Notes: a model not told the origin generated them from the sequence alone. Positions 29,655-38,196 are shown, numbered from the stretch's first letter. The stretch: 64,000 nt of DNA from Jeotgalibacillus soli (GCF_000829435.1 NZ_JXRP01000018.1:682001-746000), one strand, 5' to 3'. Numbers and translations: made by a program.

Positions 29655-29974
29655 TTCACCTTCCTATTATGCTACTGAAATTTTAAGTATTAATATAGTA
29701 TATATTTATAGCTTTTGGCAAGGACTCGCTAACAGAAAATTAAAACAATATGTATATTTTTACTTTATATTTTTTTTAGGTGTGCTTATTTTAAAATTAT
29801 TAATAAATTCATGGTTCCCTTCTTTATATTTCCCCATTTACTCCAAATATCACTATTATTAAATTACAACAAGTCTTAAATAAGAAGATACAAATTATAT
29901 GTTGATTATATAATACAATAAAAAAAATGACCCAATATACAGTTGAAAATCCTGTACAGGGTCAGTAACCAAAA
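29655..29974. other. Intergenic, ppc leader and a weak hairpin
   Basis: Very AT-rich. No gene seen. TGACCC (about 29929) and GGGTCA (about 29960) form a weak stem that could terminate the leftward small gene at 29975. The right part should carry the ppc promoter. Confidence 0.4.
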
Positions 29975-30220
29975 TTAATGCCTTAATGAAATCATATCAT
30001 GTCTCATCTGATGAAGCTGTATTTTCATTCTTTGTAGCTGTTCTTTTTGCTCTTCATTTGCGTAATGATTTAACTTTTCAAGATCATTATATGCACTTTC
30101 AAGCAATAATTGGGATTGAACAAACTCCGAGTTGTTATAATGCTCCTGCTGAGATGCCTCTTTATATTGCTCTTTTGCAATGCTTAAGACGCTTTCACAC
30201 TGCTCCAGGCAATCCTCCAT
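29975..30220 (-). CDS. DUF2524/YtzC-like small coiled-coil protein, start uncertain
   Basis: At least 81 aa, helical and Gln/Glu-rich (QCESVLSIAKEQYKEASQQE; LQRMKIQLHQMRHDMISLRH), like YtzC-type proteins. ATG 30220 has no ribosome site. Upstream in frame the sequence reads ATA-GCA-ACA-AGA-CAA-TCA, and relatives as I recall begin M-ATRQS. GAGAGGGG lies 9 nt before that ATA (30238). The true start may therefore be a rare ATA, giving 87 aa. Function unknown. Confidence 0.7.
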   Translation of the reverse strand: MEDCLEQCESVLSIAKEQYKEASQQEHYNNSEFVQSQLLLESAYNDLEKLNHYANEEQKEQLQRMKIQLHQMRHDMISLRH

Positions 30221-30427
30221 TGATTGTCTTGTTGCTATTACAATCCACCCCTCTCAAAAATAATTGTTGATTTTATCTCCTACTTCATCCAATTGCATAA
30301 AACTCCGTTGTTCCTATCATTATTTACAGTGAATGACTGAATTATGTACCAAGTCTCGTCAAATAATTACCATACTACATTGTTCATTTTTAGCACATAG
30401 TAAGATTAAAATCAGGAGGTGTTTAGG

Positions 30428-30565
30428 ATGAACCAAAGCAAAAAACGAGGAAACGATGCGCAAAGCGGAGTGAACCCACAAGGATATTCGGATGGTGGCA
30501 AGGGTGATACAAGTCCAAAATCAAGGCTTGAAAATATAGCTAAACATAGTAACACTAAAAGATAA
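30428..30565 (+). CDS. sspL: Small acid-soluble spore protein L
   Basis: 45 aa from ATG 30428 with a textbook AGGAGGTG at 30413-30420. The sequence starts MNQSKKRGNDAQSGVNPQGY and ends LENIAKHSNTKR. The G-V-x-P-Q-G core and the terminal SNTKR are hallmarks of SspL, a minor spore protein made in the forespore under sigma-G. No membrane segment; basic. Its presence marks the organism as a spore former. A CATAGTA upstream could be part of a sigma-G -10, but no matching -35 was found. Confidence 0.85.
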   Translation: MNQSKKRGNDAQSGVNPQGYSDGGKGDTSPKSRLENIAKHSNTKR

Positions 30566-30650
30566 AAAGTAATCCCCAAATTTAATCCTGGGGAACAGTC
30601 AAATTTATATAAACTATTACGATGAAAAATACTGCATTTGTTTCTCCTTA

Positions 30651-30680
30651 AAAACGGTATTTGCTTTAAAATACCGTTTT
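30651..30680 (-). terminator. Terminator overlapping the end of the PadR gene
   Basis: AAAACGGTATT and AATACCGTTTT form an 11-bp perfect stem around 8 nt. The inner arm includes the last codons and stop of the padR-like gene (Lys-Thr-Val-Phe-stop). Confidence 0.8.
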
Positions 30681-31055
30681 TAAAATATTTTCCAATATCC
30701 TCTTTTGCTCTTCAAACAAAGGCAAAAATTGCTTTTTCATTCGTTGAAATTCTTCTCGCCCTTTATCAGTAAGACGGTACCAATATACCTTTTGCCGTTT
30801 TTTTTCGTGTGATTTGTAATCATCTGTCCGGCTTAGATAACCTTCTTCTGCCATATCATGAAGGGCATCCAAAAGTGTACTTGGAGCAGGTTCCCAGTTT
30901 CCGCCGACCTTGCGAAATTCACTCTTAAAATGTTCACTGATCATGCCTGACTGTTTAATGGATAATAAGTGCAAAATATAAAACTTTGTAAATTGAGAAG
31001 CACTCATATTAAGAGCGAATTTTTTAGGATTATGATTGCTCACGAGATCTACCAC
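30666..31055 (-). CDS. PadR-family transcriptional regulator
   Basis: 129 aa. The winged-helix core contains LHLLSIKQSGMISEHFKSEF, APSTLLDALHDMAEEGYLSR, then KVYWYRLTDKGREEFQRMKK, which is the PadR pattern, followed by a C-terminal helix for dimerisation. PadR proteins usually repress a nearby transporter or stress gene. No obvious target is adjacent. The oligoendopeptidase upstream is dead, so the natural partner may be lost or autoregulated. Confidence 0.85.
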   Translation of the reverse strand: MVDLVSNHNPKKFALNMSASQFTKFYILHLLSIKQSGMISEHFKSEFRKVGGNWEPAPSTLLDALHDMAEEGYLSRTDDYKSHEKKRQKVYWYRLTDKGREEFQRMKKQFLPLFEEQKRILENILKTVF

Positions 31056-31260
31056 CTTTGTATCTATTTTCTACACCCAGAATCATGACGCTTTACTTAA
31101 TTTTACCACATAATAGAGAGTATATCTATTTAAATCGATCATATGTTCCTGTGAATACAATAGAATCCAAACATTCTAACTTATAAGAATGATTTCCCTG
31201 TTTCATAAGTTTTTTGTATGCTATTTAGTGTATCTAAATAAATTGCAAAGGAGGTCATGT

Positions 31261-31997
31261 ATGTTTAATCAAATGAAGCGTTTATCATGTGATGAAGTAC
31301 CCGAGAATTTAACATAGGATTTATCCGCTTTATTTAGTTCCACAGCTGATTGGGCGGCTGCTCTGCAATCACTTCTGCCGGATGCTGAAAAACTGCTAGT
31401 TTAAAAAGGAACGCTACACGAGGGTGCTGAACAAATAATAGAATGATTAAATGCATACGAATTATTGTTTATTCGTGTCGTTCATGTCTCTACTTACTCT
31501 TCTCTTAATCTATCAGGTGATGGAACAAACACTGATCATCAAGCAAATGCCTCACGTGTTGGCAGCGTCATTGCAGAGATTAATGGAAAATTATCTTTCA
31601 TTCATACTGAACTATCCGCACTGTCGAACGGTCAATTAGAAGAGCTGCTTCAGTCACATGAACTGCTTACATCCTTCTGGGGAGATACAGTTGAAATTGA
31701 TGAAAGCGCCTCATTAACTTGGGTGAGACAGCATCATTACTATATGGGGCTATACCTTACACCTATAGCGCAGGATTAACGGCATCTACTGCTGTTTCTC
31801 AAATTATTGAAGAAGAAGGACAGCCAGCAGTAGAGCGCTGGATGGAAGTGTTAAAAGAAGGAGGCACGAAATCACCACTTGAATTAATGAAGCTTGCTAG
31901 AGTTGATCTTTCCACTTCTAAGCCGATTCAAAAAGCAGCAGCATTCATAGGAGAGCTTGTGGATGAATTAGAAAAGAGCTACGAGTGTACCTATTGA
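31261..31997 (+). pseudogene. Oligoendopeptidase F (M3) pseudogene, core deleted
   Basis: AAAGGAGG precedes ATG 31261. The N-terminal part survives with in-frame stops (MFNQMKRLSCDEVPENLT, stop, DLSALFSSTADWAAALQSLL, stop), then ELLFIRVVHVSTYSSLNLSG to about 31718. A shifted frame then gives the C-terminal end (YTYSAGLTASTAVSQIIEEE; GGTKSPLELMKLARVDLSTS) to 31997. A normal PepF is about 600 aa; roughly half, including the HExxH zinc site, is absent. The gene is therefore non-functional. A strong terminator follows. Confidence 0.85.
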
Positions 31998-32004
31998 TTA
32001 AAAC

Positions 32005-32046
32005 AAAAAGAAGCTGGATTGGATTATCCCAATCCAGCTTCTTTTT
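32005..32046. terminator. Bidirectional terminator
   Basis: AAAAAGAAGCTGGATTGG and its exact complement flank a 6-nt loop (18-bp stem). It serves the dead oligoendopeptidase gene on the plus strand and the flavin reductase gene on the minus strand. Confidence 0.9.
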
Positions 32047-32668
32047 ATGATGTAGGACGCTCAATTGAGAAGGACTCTCCCAGCTTCGCATAGTTTGAAC
32101 CTGCTAATCGAGCTATTGGCTTTAGCTTTTCTAATTGAATATAGCCATTGTCATCACGCAGCCCTGAAGCTAGATGAATTGCCGTTACATAACCAATTAG
32201 CAAATCACCTGTTACAGGTTTTCCTGGTTCACTTAGCTCAAGATGATGATGGAGTGTACATTCAAGTCGAACATTTGCTTCATTAATCCCAGGTACATCT
32301 ATCGTGTCACTTTCGATAAGTGTTAATCCTGCTCTTGTGATTTCACTTTCATCAGGTGGGAGCGGCGCCGAAGCTTCGTTCACTGCTTCCACATTTAATT
32401 CATTTGTTAAGTGAACAACAAACTCCTTCTTTTGGAGTGCATTCCGTGCTGTATCCTTTTGATTTGCTGTATCCTTGTGTCGTCCTACAGAAACCGCTAC
32501 AAGAGGAGGTGTTGCAGAAATCATATTAAAGTAGCTAAAGGGTGCCCCATTCACGATTCCATCGGATGATAAAGTCGTTACAAAAGCGATAGGTCTAGGG
32601 ACAATTGTTCCTGTCAATAACTTATAACGCTCTTTTTCTGATAAATTAGCGGGATTGATCCGTTCCAT
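32045..32668 (-). CDS. Flavin reductase / FMN-binding split-barrel protein
   Basis: 207 aa. RPIAFVTTLSSDGIVNGAPF and SYFNMISATPPLVAVSVGRH are the typical flavin-reductase-like entry, with strand-rich remainder (ECTLHHHLELSEPGKPVTGD). The family binds FMN and reduces flavin or serves as an oxygenase partner. It follows the esterase gene on the same strand by 18 nt, so the two form an operon, perhaps for quinone or aromatic detoxification as in the mhq genes of B. subtilis (inference). Confidence 0.85.
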   Translation of the reverse strand: MERINPANLSEKERYKLLTGTIVPRPIAFVTTLSSDGIVNGAPFSYFNMISATPPLVAVSVGRHKDTANQKDTARNALQKKEFVVHLTNELNVEAVNEASAPLPPDESEITRAGLTLIESDTIDVPGINEANVRLECTLHHHLELSEPGKPVTGDLLIGYVTAIHLASGLRDDNGYIQLEKLKPIARLAGSNYAKLGESFSIERPTS

Positions 32669-32686
32669 TTTTATCAGCTCCTGAAT

Positions 32687-33295
32687 TTAGACGTTAAATT
32701 GTTGATTATACCAAACCTTTGCTACATCAACCTCTTCTATTGTCAGTTGATGACCCTGTTTATGCCAAAACAGCTCCACATTTGCACCTGCTTGATTTAA
32801 CAGCTGTTGCAGATCGTTTGTTTCATTTGGTGTACACATCGGATCATTTTCACCTGCTCCAATAAATACAGGAAGACTCTTTAATGAAGGAAGTTTTACA
32901 TCACGATTCGGAACCATTGGATGATGCAAGATTGCCCCTTTTAACACATCCTCGTAGTGGAATATTAAACTTCCTGCGATGTTCGCACCATTCGAATAAC
33001 CAATTGCAATAACATTGTGACGATCAAACCCATATTTCTCTGATGCTTCATCCAAATATTGACGGAGTTCTTCTGTACGTAATTTTAAATCCTCCATATC
33101 AAAAACACCTTCTGCTAAACGTTTGAAAAAACGGGGCATTCCGTTTTCAGAAACATTTCCTCGCACACTTAATACACTAGCTTCCGGATCGATTCGTTCA
33201 GCTAAAGGCAATAGATCCTGTTCCGTTCCTCCTGTTCCGTGAAGCATCAAGAAGGTTGGCTTTGATGGAGAACCTTGTTTAAAAATATGTTTCAT
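32687..33295 (-). CDS. Carboxylesterase, MhqD-like alpha/beta hydrolase
   Basis: 202 aa from ATG 33295, chosen for AAGGAAG 8 nt upstream; an earlier Met lacks a site. It has the oxyanion motif LMLHGTGGTEQDLLPLA, nucleophile elbow AIGYSNGANIAGS, and late Asp (GAGENDPMCTP) and His (KQGHQLTIEEV). The length and pattern match the phospholipase/carboxylesterase family including MhqD, induced by quinones in B. subtilis. It heads a two-gene operon with the flavin reductase. Confidence 0.88.
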   Translation of the reverse strand: MKHIFKQGSPSKPTFLMLHGTGGTEQDLLPLAERIDPEASVLSVRGNVSENGMPRFFKRLAEGVFDMEDLKLRTEELRQYLDEASEKYGFDRHNVIAIGYSNGANIAGSLIFHYEDVLKGAILHHPMVPNRDVKLPSLKSLPVFIGAGENDPMCTPNETNDLQQLLNQAGANVELFWHKQGHQLTIEEVDVAKVWYNQQFNV

Positions 33296-33620
33296 TATGC
33301 ATTCTTCCTTCCCTATAAAATAATAATCCATCGGAATATTTCCATTTACTATGTTTATTATCACAAATAATGTACCATTTTAGAAAGGGATTTACTTTCT
33401 TTAAGTTATAACAGTCAGGCACTGATTGATCAAAGTCCAAGCATTATTAACACTATGGTTATTGTATCGAATGGGAGTATTTATTTCAACTTCAAAATAC
33501 TTAGTTTCAAGATATCCACTCATACCCTTTAATTATTTCATTAAAAATTCGGGTTCTATACTGCTATTCAAATCAATTAGTGATATAATTCTATGGATTA
33601 GCGTGTATGGAGGGAATATA

Positions 33621-35225
33621 ATGATTCAAGTAACGGATGTTAGTTTGCGATTTGGAGACCGCAAGCTTTTTGAAGATGTCAATATAAAGTTTAATCCTGG
33701 TAACTGTTATGGACTAATTGGTGCAAACGGAGCAGGAAAATCAACATTTATTAAAATCCTTTCCGGGGAAATCGAAGCTCAAACTGGCCATGTTTCAATG
33801 GGGCGTGATGAACGTCTTGCTGTATTAAAACAAAATCATTTTGAGTATGAAGAGCATGAAGTATTGCAGGTGGTTTTAATGGGCCACGCACGTTTGTATG
33901 AAGTCATGCAAGAAAAAAATGCGATTTATATGAAAGAAGATTTTTCAGATGAAGATGGAATTAGAGCTGCTGAACTTGAAGGCGAATTTGCTGAAATGAA
34001 CGGCTGGGAATCTGAATCTGAAGCTGCTATTCTCTTGCAAGGTCTTGGTATCCAAGAATCTATGTTTTCAAAGAAAATGGCTGAATTAACGGGATCTGAA
34101 AAAGTAAAAGTGCTTTTGGCTCAAACTTTGTTTGGTAAACCAGATGTTCTTCTTCTTGATGAACCAACAAACGGATTGGACATTCAAGCTATTCAATGGC
34201 TGGAAGATTTCCTCATTAACTTTGAGAACACAGTTATTGTCGTTTCCCATGACCGTCATTTCTTAAACACAGTATGTACACATATCGCCGACTTAGACTT
34301 TAATAAAATCCAGATCTATGTTGGTAACTATGATTTTTGGTATGAGTCAAGCCAGTTAGCACAAAAAATGCTGCAAGATCATAATAAGAAAAAAGAAGAA
34401 AAAATTAAAGAGCTTCAAGCCTTCGTTGCTCGCTTCAGTGCAAATGCATCAAAATCAAAACAAGCAACATCCCGTAAAAAGTCGCTTGAAAAGATTTCAC
34501 TTGATGACATTAAACCGTCCTCTCGTAAATATCCATTTGTGAATTTTGAATTGGAACGAGAAATTGGTAACGACGTTCTTCAAGTCAAGGATCTAAGTAA
34601 AACGATTGACGGTGTTAAATTACTCGACAATGTAAGTTTCACCATGAACAAGGATGACAAAATTGCTCTTGTCGGGGATAATGAGATTGCAAAAACAACA
34701 CTAATGAAAATTCTCATGGGTGAAATGGAGCCTGATAGTGGTTCATTTAAATGGGGCGTTACCACAACTCAAGCGTATTTCCCTCATGAAAATAGTGCTT
34801 ATTTCAATGGAGATGAGACAGATCTTGTGGATTGGCTACGCCAATATTCACCGAACGATCAAAGCGAAACCTTCCTTCGCGGGTTCCTTGGCCGTATGCT
34901 ATTCTCAGGTGAAGAAGTACGTAAAAAACCAAACGTTTTATCTGGTGGTGAGAAAGTTCGCTGTATGCTATCAAGAATGATGTTAAAGCAAGCGAACGTA
35001 ATTCTTCTCGATGAACCCACAAACCACCTTGACCTTGAATCCATTACTGCACTAAACAATGGATTGATCAATTACAAGGGTGCGATGATTTTCACTTCTC
35101 ATGACCATCAGTTTGTTCAAACCATTGCAAATCGTATTATCGATATTCGTAATGGTCAAATCATAGACAAACAACTTAGCTATGATGAGTATCTTCAATG
35201 GAGCAAGGATACTATTTCTTCTTAA
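33621..35225 (+). CDS. ABC-F ATPase (YkpA/YbiT-like)
   Basis: 534 aa from ATG 33621 (ATGGAGGGA upstream); the 65-residue upstream extension is unlikely. Two ATPase domains on one chain with no membrane part. Domain 1 has GANGAGKST, a signature-like ELTGSEKVKV and LLLDEPTNGLD. Domain 2 has GDNEIAKTT in place of the normal P-loop, LSGGEKVRCMLSRM and LLDEPTNHLD. The inter-domain linker is Lys-rich. ABC-F proteins act on ribosomes. The altered second P-loop (Ala for the last Gly) is notable. No antibiotic-resistance role can be claimed. Confidence 0.92.
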   Translation: MIQVTDVSLRFGDRKLFEDVNIKFNPGNCYGLIGANGAGKSTFIKILSGEIEAQTGHVSMGRDERLAVLKQNHFEYEEHEVLQVVLMGHARLYEVMQEKNAIYMKEDFSDEDGIRAAELEGEFAEMNGWESESEAAILLQGLGIQESMFSKKMAELTGSEKVKVLLAQTLFGKPDVLLLDEPTNGLDIQAIQWLEDFLINFENTVIVVSHDRHFLNTVCTHIADLDFNKIQIYVGNYDFWYESSQLAQKMLQDHNKKKEEKIKELQAFVARFSANASKSKQATSRKKSLEKISLDDIKPSSRKYPFVNFELEREIGNDVLQVKDLSKTIDGVKLLDNVSFTMNKDDKIALVGDNEIAKTTLMKILMGEMEPDSGSFKWGVTTTQAYFPHENSAYFNGDETDLVDWLRQYSPNDQSETFLRGFLGRMLFSGEEVRKKPNVLSGGEKVRCMLSRMMLKQANVILLDEPTNHLDLESITALNNGLINYKGAMIFTSHDHQFVQTIANRIIDIRNGQIIDKQLSYDEYLQWSKDTISS

Positions 35226-35232
35226 TTAAATC

Positions 35233-35284
35233 AAAAAAGAAGGACTGAAACGTATGATAATCATACTATTTCGGTCCTTTTTTA
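35233..35284 (+). terminator. Terminator after the ABC-F gene
   Basis: GGACTGAAA pairs with TTTCGGTCC (one G-U), with an inner GTATGAT/ATCATAC hairpin. A-rich before and TTTTTTTA after. Confidence 0.85.
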
Positions 35285-35354
35285 TTTGGAAAAAATCTAC
35301 GTGTTACCCCCTGCAGTTTTATTTATTAATGAAGCTTTTGTTAAATTTTTTTAT

Positions 35355-35490
35355 TAATTTCCGCTTCAGGCGTTCTCTTTCCTCGGGCGATCTGTCGCTC
35401 CTCGGCGATTTGCACCTGCGGGGTCTCCCTTTGGCTCGTTTTCCATGCAGGAGTTTCACTCCTTACGCTCCAATCTACTCGGTGCAAAAA
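35355..35490. repeat. GC-rich dispersed-repeat-like segment
   Basis: About 130 nt markedly richer in GC than its surroundings, with short repeated words (CCTCGGGCGAT, CTCCTCGGCGATT) and CATGCAGGAGTTTCACTCC. It encodes no plausible protein. This style of sequence is familiar as dispersed intergenic repeats in many Bacillaceae genomes. The number of copies elsewhere cannot be seen here. Confidence 0.45.
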
Positions 35491-35581
35491 TCAACAACGA
35501 TCTTTAACATGCCATTAATGAAAGAACAAACAAAAGAATATTACATACAATTAGTTTACATAATATTATTATGTTAAACAA

Positions 35582-36508
35582 TTAGTCGAATAGTGCGATT
35601 GCTTTTCTCTTTTGTTCACTCGTTACATGTGTGTAGATTTGGGTTGTATTAATATTCTCATGCCCTAATAGCTCTTGGACGATTCGAATGTCGGCACCTT
35701 TTTGAACAAGTGACGTACCAAAAGTGTGACGAAGCTTATGTGCAGATAACTTCTTACCCTCCAAGTAATGAAAGGCAGGATCCTTCTTGAGTTGCTCTAA
35801 AGCATTTTTAGTGATTTGTTGGATCATACGAATCGACAATCGCTGGCCTCTCGTACTAACAAAAAAAGCTTTTGCCTGACGTTGAATGGCTTGATTATTT
35901 TTTTCAAATTCAAGAAGTTCTTGAAATAACGATGATTTTAATGGAACATATCTTGTTTTTCCACCTTTTCCGTAAATGGTTAATCCACCTTGTTCACGAT
36001 CAATATCCATCGAATCTAAACGATGTACCTCCAGAACGCGTAAACCTGCAAATGCCATGAGCTTTATTACCAATCTATTTCGTGCTGTAAATTGGTCCTC
36101 GGAAACACTTTGAATTAATCCGGCGAGTTCATGCTCATTTAAGAAAAGCGGGAGCCTCTCTTTTGATTGACGGGCTGCGTCCACATCTAGTGCTGGGTTA
36201 TGGTTCATTAGTTCGTATTTCGTCAGCGCTTTGAAAAACAAACGCAAAGACATTAATCTGCGATTTCTGCTCGAGGCTTGTCCTTCCTTAACCTGACCTT
36301 TCGCGCCGGCCATTTTTAATGATCGAAAGAATGCTAGTATATCCAGCTTTGTAACTTCATTAATATCGATCTTTCTATTGTAAATAAAACGGAAAAACAT
36401 TAACACATCGTATCGGTAATGACGAATCGTTGTATCCGCATATCCCACGTCCTCCATGTACATTTCAAATGCTTCAAATTCTTTTTGAAAGTGATTAAGT
36501 TCATTCAT
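35582..36508 (-). CDS. Tyrosine recombinase (XerC/D-like), stand-alone
   Basis: 308 aa with both domains. The N-terminal core-binding domain includes YADTTIRHYRYDVLMFFRFI. The catalytic domain carries Arg in FAGLRVLEVHRLD, Lys in YGKGGKTRYVPL, HKLRHTFGTSL, LLGHENINTTQIYTHV with the nucleophile Tyr. All catalytic residues are present. There is no excisionase, att pair or phage genes next to it, so it is either a chromosomal Xer paralogue or the survivor of an element. Upstream is a short intergenic region. Confidence 0.92.
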   Translation of the reverse strand: MNELNHFQKEFEAFEMYMEDVGYADTTIRHYRYDVLMFFRFIYNRKIDINEVTKLDILAFFRSLKMAGAKGQVKEGQASSRNRRLMSLRLFFKALTKYELMNHNPALDVDAARQSKERLPLFLNEHELAGLIQSVSEDQFTARNRLVIKLMAFAGLRVLEVHRLDSMDIDREQGGLTIYGKGGKTRYVPLKSSLFQELLEFEKNNQAIQRQAKAFFVSTRGQRLSIRMIQQITKNALEQLKKDPAFHYLEGKKLSAHKLRHTFGTSLVQKGADIRIVQELLGHENINTTQIYTHVTSEQKRKAIALFD

Positions 36509-36754
36509 TCGAATTCCACCCTACTAATTTGTTTATTCTTCTATTATTGCGTGTAAGATACATTACACGCAATCTTTATTTTTATTCCCTAAAACTGGAT
36601 GTCGCTCAGAAGCTCTCAAATGAATTTATCTTTAATTATGAAGGCCTCGACCTTAGATTGACCAATTCGTGAACGATTGGAAAAACACGTGCATCTATAC
36701 TAGTAAATGCATTATAGTTAAATTATATTGTTTTACACTGGAGGAATAGTGGAG

Positions 36755-37066
36755 ATGCTAAAAACACCAATTGGCAAACTTCGCGTAATGGGATATTTCG
36801 AAGGGATCTCTCTTCTTGTCCTACTAGCGATAGCAATGCCTCTTAAATATGTATTTGATATCCCAGAAGCTGTGACACTTGTTGGATCGATCCATGGATT
36901 TTTATTCGTTGTTTATTGTCTTGTCATAACGTATGTAACATATGTTACTAGATGGAAATGGCATTGGCCTTTAGTTTCCTTCGCTGTTGCTTTTATTCCT
37001 TTCGGCAATGTCATGCTTGATTTTAAGCTAAAGAAACTTGAGAATCACGAAGAAGCTACTGTGTAA
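36755..37066 (+). CDS. DUF3817 (YdzA-like) membrane protein
   Basis: 103 aa from ATG 36755 after CTGGAGG (GTG 36749 is an alternative). Three hydrophobic segments; the start MLKTPIGKLRVMGYFEGISL and the loop VTYVTRWKWHWPLVSFAVAF are typical of DUF3817. The role is unknown. It shares a bidirectional terminator with the convergent small gene at 37150. Confidence 0.85.
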   Translation: MLKTPIGKLRVMGYFEGISLLVLLAIAMPLKYVFDIPEAVTLVGSIHGFLFVVYCLVITYVTYVTRWKWHWPLVSFAVAFIPFGNVMLDFKLKKLENHEEATV

Positions 37067-37115
37067 AAAAGTCGTCATTTAGCCAATACTTTTTAATAAC
37101 GTATACATTCAAATA

Positions 37116-37150
37116 AAAAGAAGGGGGAGTATACTCCCCCTTCTTTTTTT
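37116..37150. terminator. Bidirectional terminator
   Basis: AAAAGAAGGGGGAGT pairs perfectly with ACTCCCCCTTCTTTT, with T runs in both directions. It separates the convergent DUF3817 gene and the small basic-protein gene. Confidence 0.9.
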
Positions 37151-37329
37151 CACCTCCAAAAAGGACGTTTGATTTCATCGTCCTTTTCTTTCGGATCGTG
37201 TTTAACTGCTTCCGGTTGACGCTTTTGTCCGCGCGGACCCCAAAATAAATCAAATGGATGTACTTTTTCTTCTTTTTTCATTGCTACTTCTTCCACTTCT
37301 ATTTTTTTCTTTTTTGATTCTTTGGACAT
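37150..37329 (-). CDS. Small charged hypothetical protein
   Basis: 59 aa from ATG 37329, following GGGGTG; a longer frame from 37374 has no site. It is highly charged (ESKKKKIEVEEVAMKKEEKV), then has HPFDLFWGPRGQKRQPEAV and ends KRPFWR. Probably disordered. I do not recognise a family, but the W/F-rich C-terminus looks constrained. Confidence 0.6.
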   Translation of the reverse strand: MSKESKKKKIEVEEVAMKKEEKVHPFDLFWGPRGQKRQPEAVKHDPKEKDDEIKRPFWR

Positions 37330-37407
37330 GCTGCTCACCCCTTTTGCATATTGTATTCGGGATATAATAGACATGCGTGGGCATAATACTATGTATATAT
37401 TACAAAC

Positions 37408-37439
37408 AAAAAGCCATTCCCTATTAGGAATGGCTTTTT
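37408..37439 (-). terminator. Terminator of the cold-shock gene
   Basis: AAAAAGCCATTCC pairs with GGAATGGCTTTTT around CTATTA, a perfect 13-bp stem 10 nt beyond the csp stop. Confidence 0.9.
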
Positions 37440-37449
37440 ATGTTAATCG

Positions 37450-37650
37450 TTATAGTTTTACAACATTAGCTGCTTGTGGTCCACGATTACCTTCAACCAC
37501 TTCAAACTCAACCTGTTGGCCTTCGTCTAAAGTTTTGAAACCATCACCAGTGATTGCTGAGAAGTGTACGAATACGTCATTTTCACCTGCAACCTCGATA
37601 AATCCGAATCCTTTTTCTGAGTTGAACCATTTTACTGTACCAGTTTTCAT
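37450..37650 (-). CDS. Cold-shock protein (CspA/CspD family)
   Basis: 66 aa from ATG 37650 (GGAGGG upstream). It is a single cold-shock domain with RNP1 KGFGFIEV and RNP2 VFVHFSAI, beginning [20 protein letters not shown]. It binds single-stranded RNA/DNA as a chaperone at low temperature or growth arrest. The leader holds a 20-bp perfect inverted repeat (37704-37759), consistent with the structured leaders of csp mRNAs. Confidence 0.95.
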   Translation of the reverse strand: MKTGTVKWFNSEKGFGFIEVAGENDVFVHFSAITGDGFKTLDEGQQVEFEVVEGNRGPQAANVVKL

Positions 37651-37703
37651 GAAGAAACCCTCCAAAATATTAATTGACAATATGCAAATTTAACCAAAGA
37701 AAA

Positions 37704-37759
37704 ATTCACATATTACAAAAAGTACCGTGCATTCCGATCACTTTTTGTAATATGTGAAT
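37704..37759 (-). promoter_or_regulatory. Perfect 20-bp inverted repeat in the csp leader
   Basis: 37704-37723 and 37740-37759 are exact reverse complements (20 bp), with a 16-nt loop. It lies 54-109 nt upstream of the csp start on its strand. An RNA stem this long would be very stable and could act as a leader element (thermosensor, protective stem or attenuator). Alternatively it is a DNA operator. Confidence 0.6.
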
Positions 37760-37869
37760 CTCAACTTGCAGGTATCTTTGATATTTACTTGTCTATTTAA
37801 ATTATACAATGTTCAGAATAAATGTCAAATGGAAAATGAGCATTACTTCCATTTTTTCTAAATAACCAA

Positions 37870-38157
37870 TCATTTTTTATAAAGTTCAAATTTTTCAGCT
37901 AAATGAAGCGGCGCCATCTTTACCATGAGCTGCAGGATAAAACCAACAACAGCTATATCATCTGTAAGTCCGATAATAATTAAATAATCTGGAATCAGAT
38001 CAGTTGGAAGTAAAATATAACCGAACATTAAACCAAGTGAAAGTATTTTCTTTAACAAACTTACTTCCTTTGATAAAAAAAATTCTTTCACAAATGGTAT
38101 TGAGTTTCTAAAGTTAAATAAAAATCTTATTCTAGACCAAAAACGAATCATACTCAT
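37870..38157 (-). CDS. YkvA-like DUF1232 membrane protein
   Basis: About 95 aa. ATG 38157 or 38151 follows GAGGATGTG. The diagnostic motif GYILLPTDLIPDYLIIIGLT is present in the middle, then DDIAVVGFILQLMVKMAPLH. It is a short membrane-associated domain of unknown function found across bacteria. Single gene, transcribed leftward away from the AI-2E-family gene. Confidence 0.85.
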   Translation of the reverse strand: MSMIRFWSRIRFLFNFRNSIPFVKEFFLSKEVSLLKKILSLGLMFGYILLPTDLIPDYLIIIGLTDDIAVVGFILQLMVKMAPLHLAEKFELYKK

Positions 38158-38196
38158 CACATCCTCGACTAATTTATTTATGTTAAATAAGAACAA

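Noticed and set aside
30370-30412. Sigma-G promoter for sspL
   Set aside because: CATAGTA could be a -10, but no acceptable -35 at the right spacing was found.
35582-36508. Tyrosine recombinase as evidence of a prophage here
   Set aside because: No phage structural genes, excisionase or attachment repeats next to it; neighbours are ordinary chromosomal genes.
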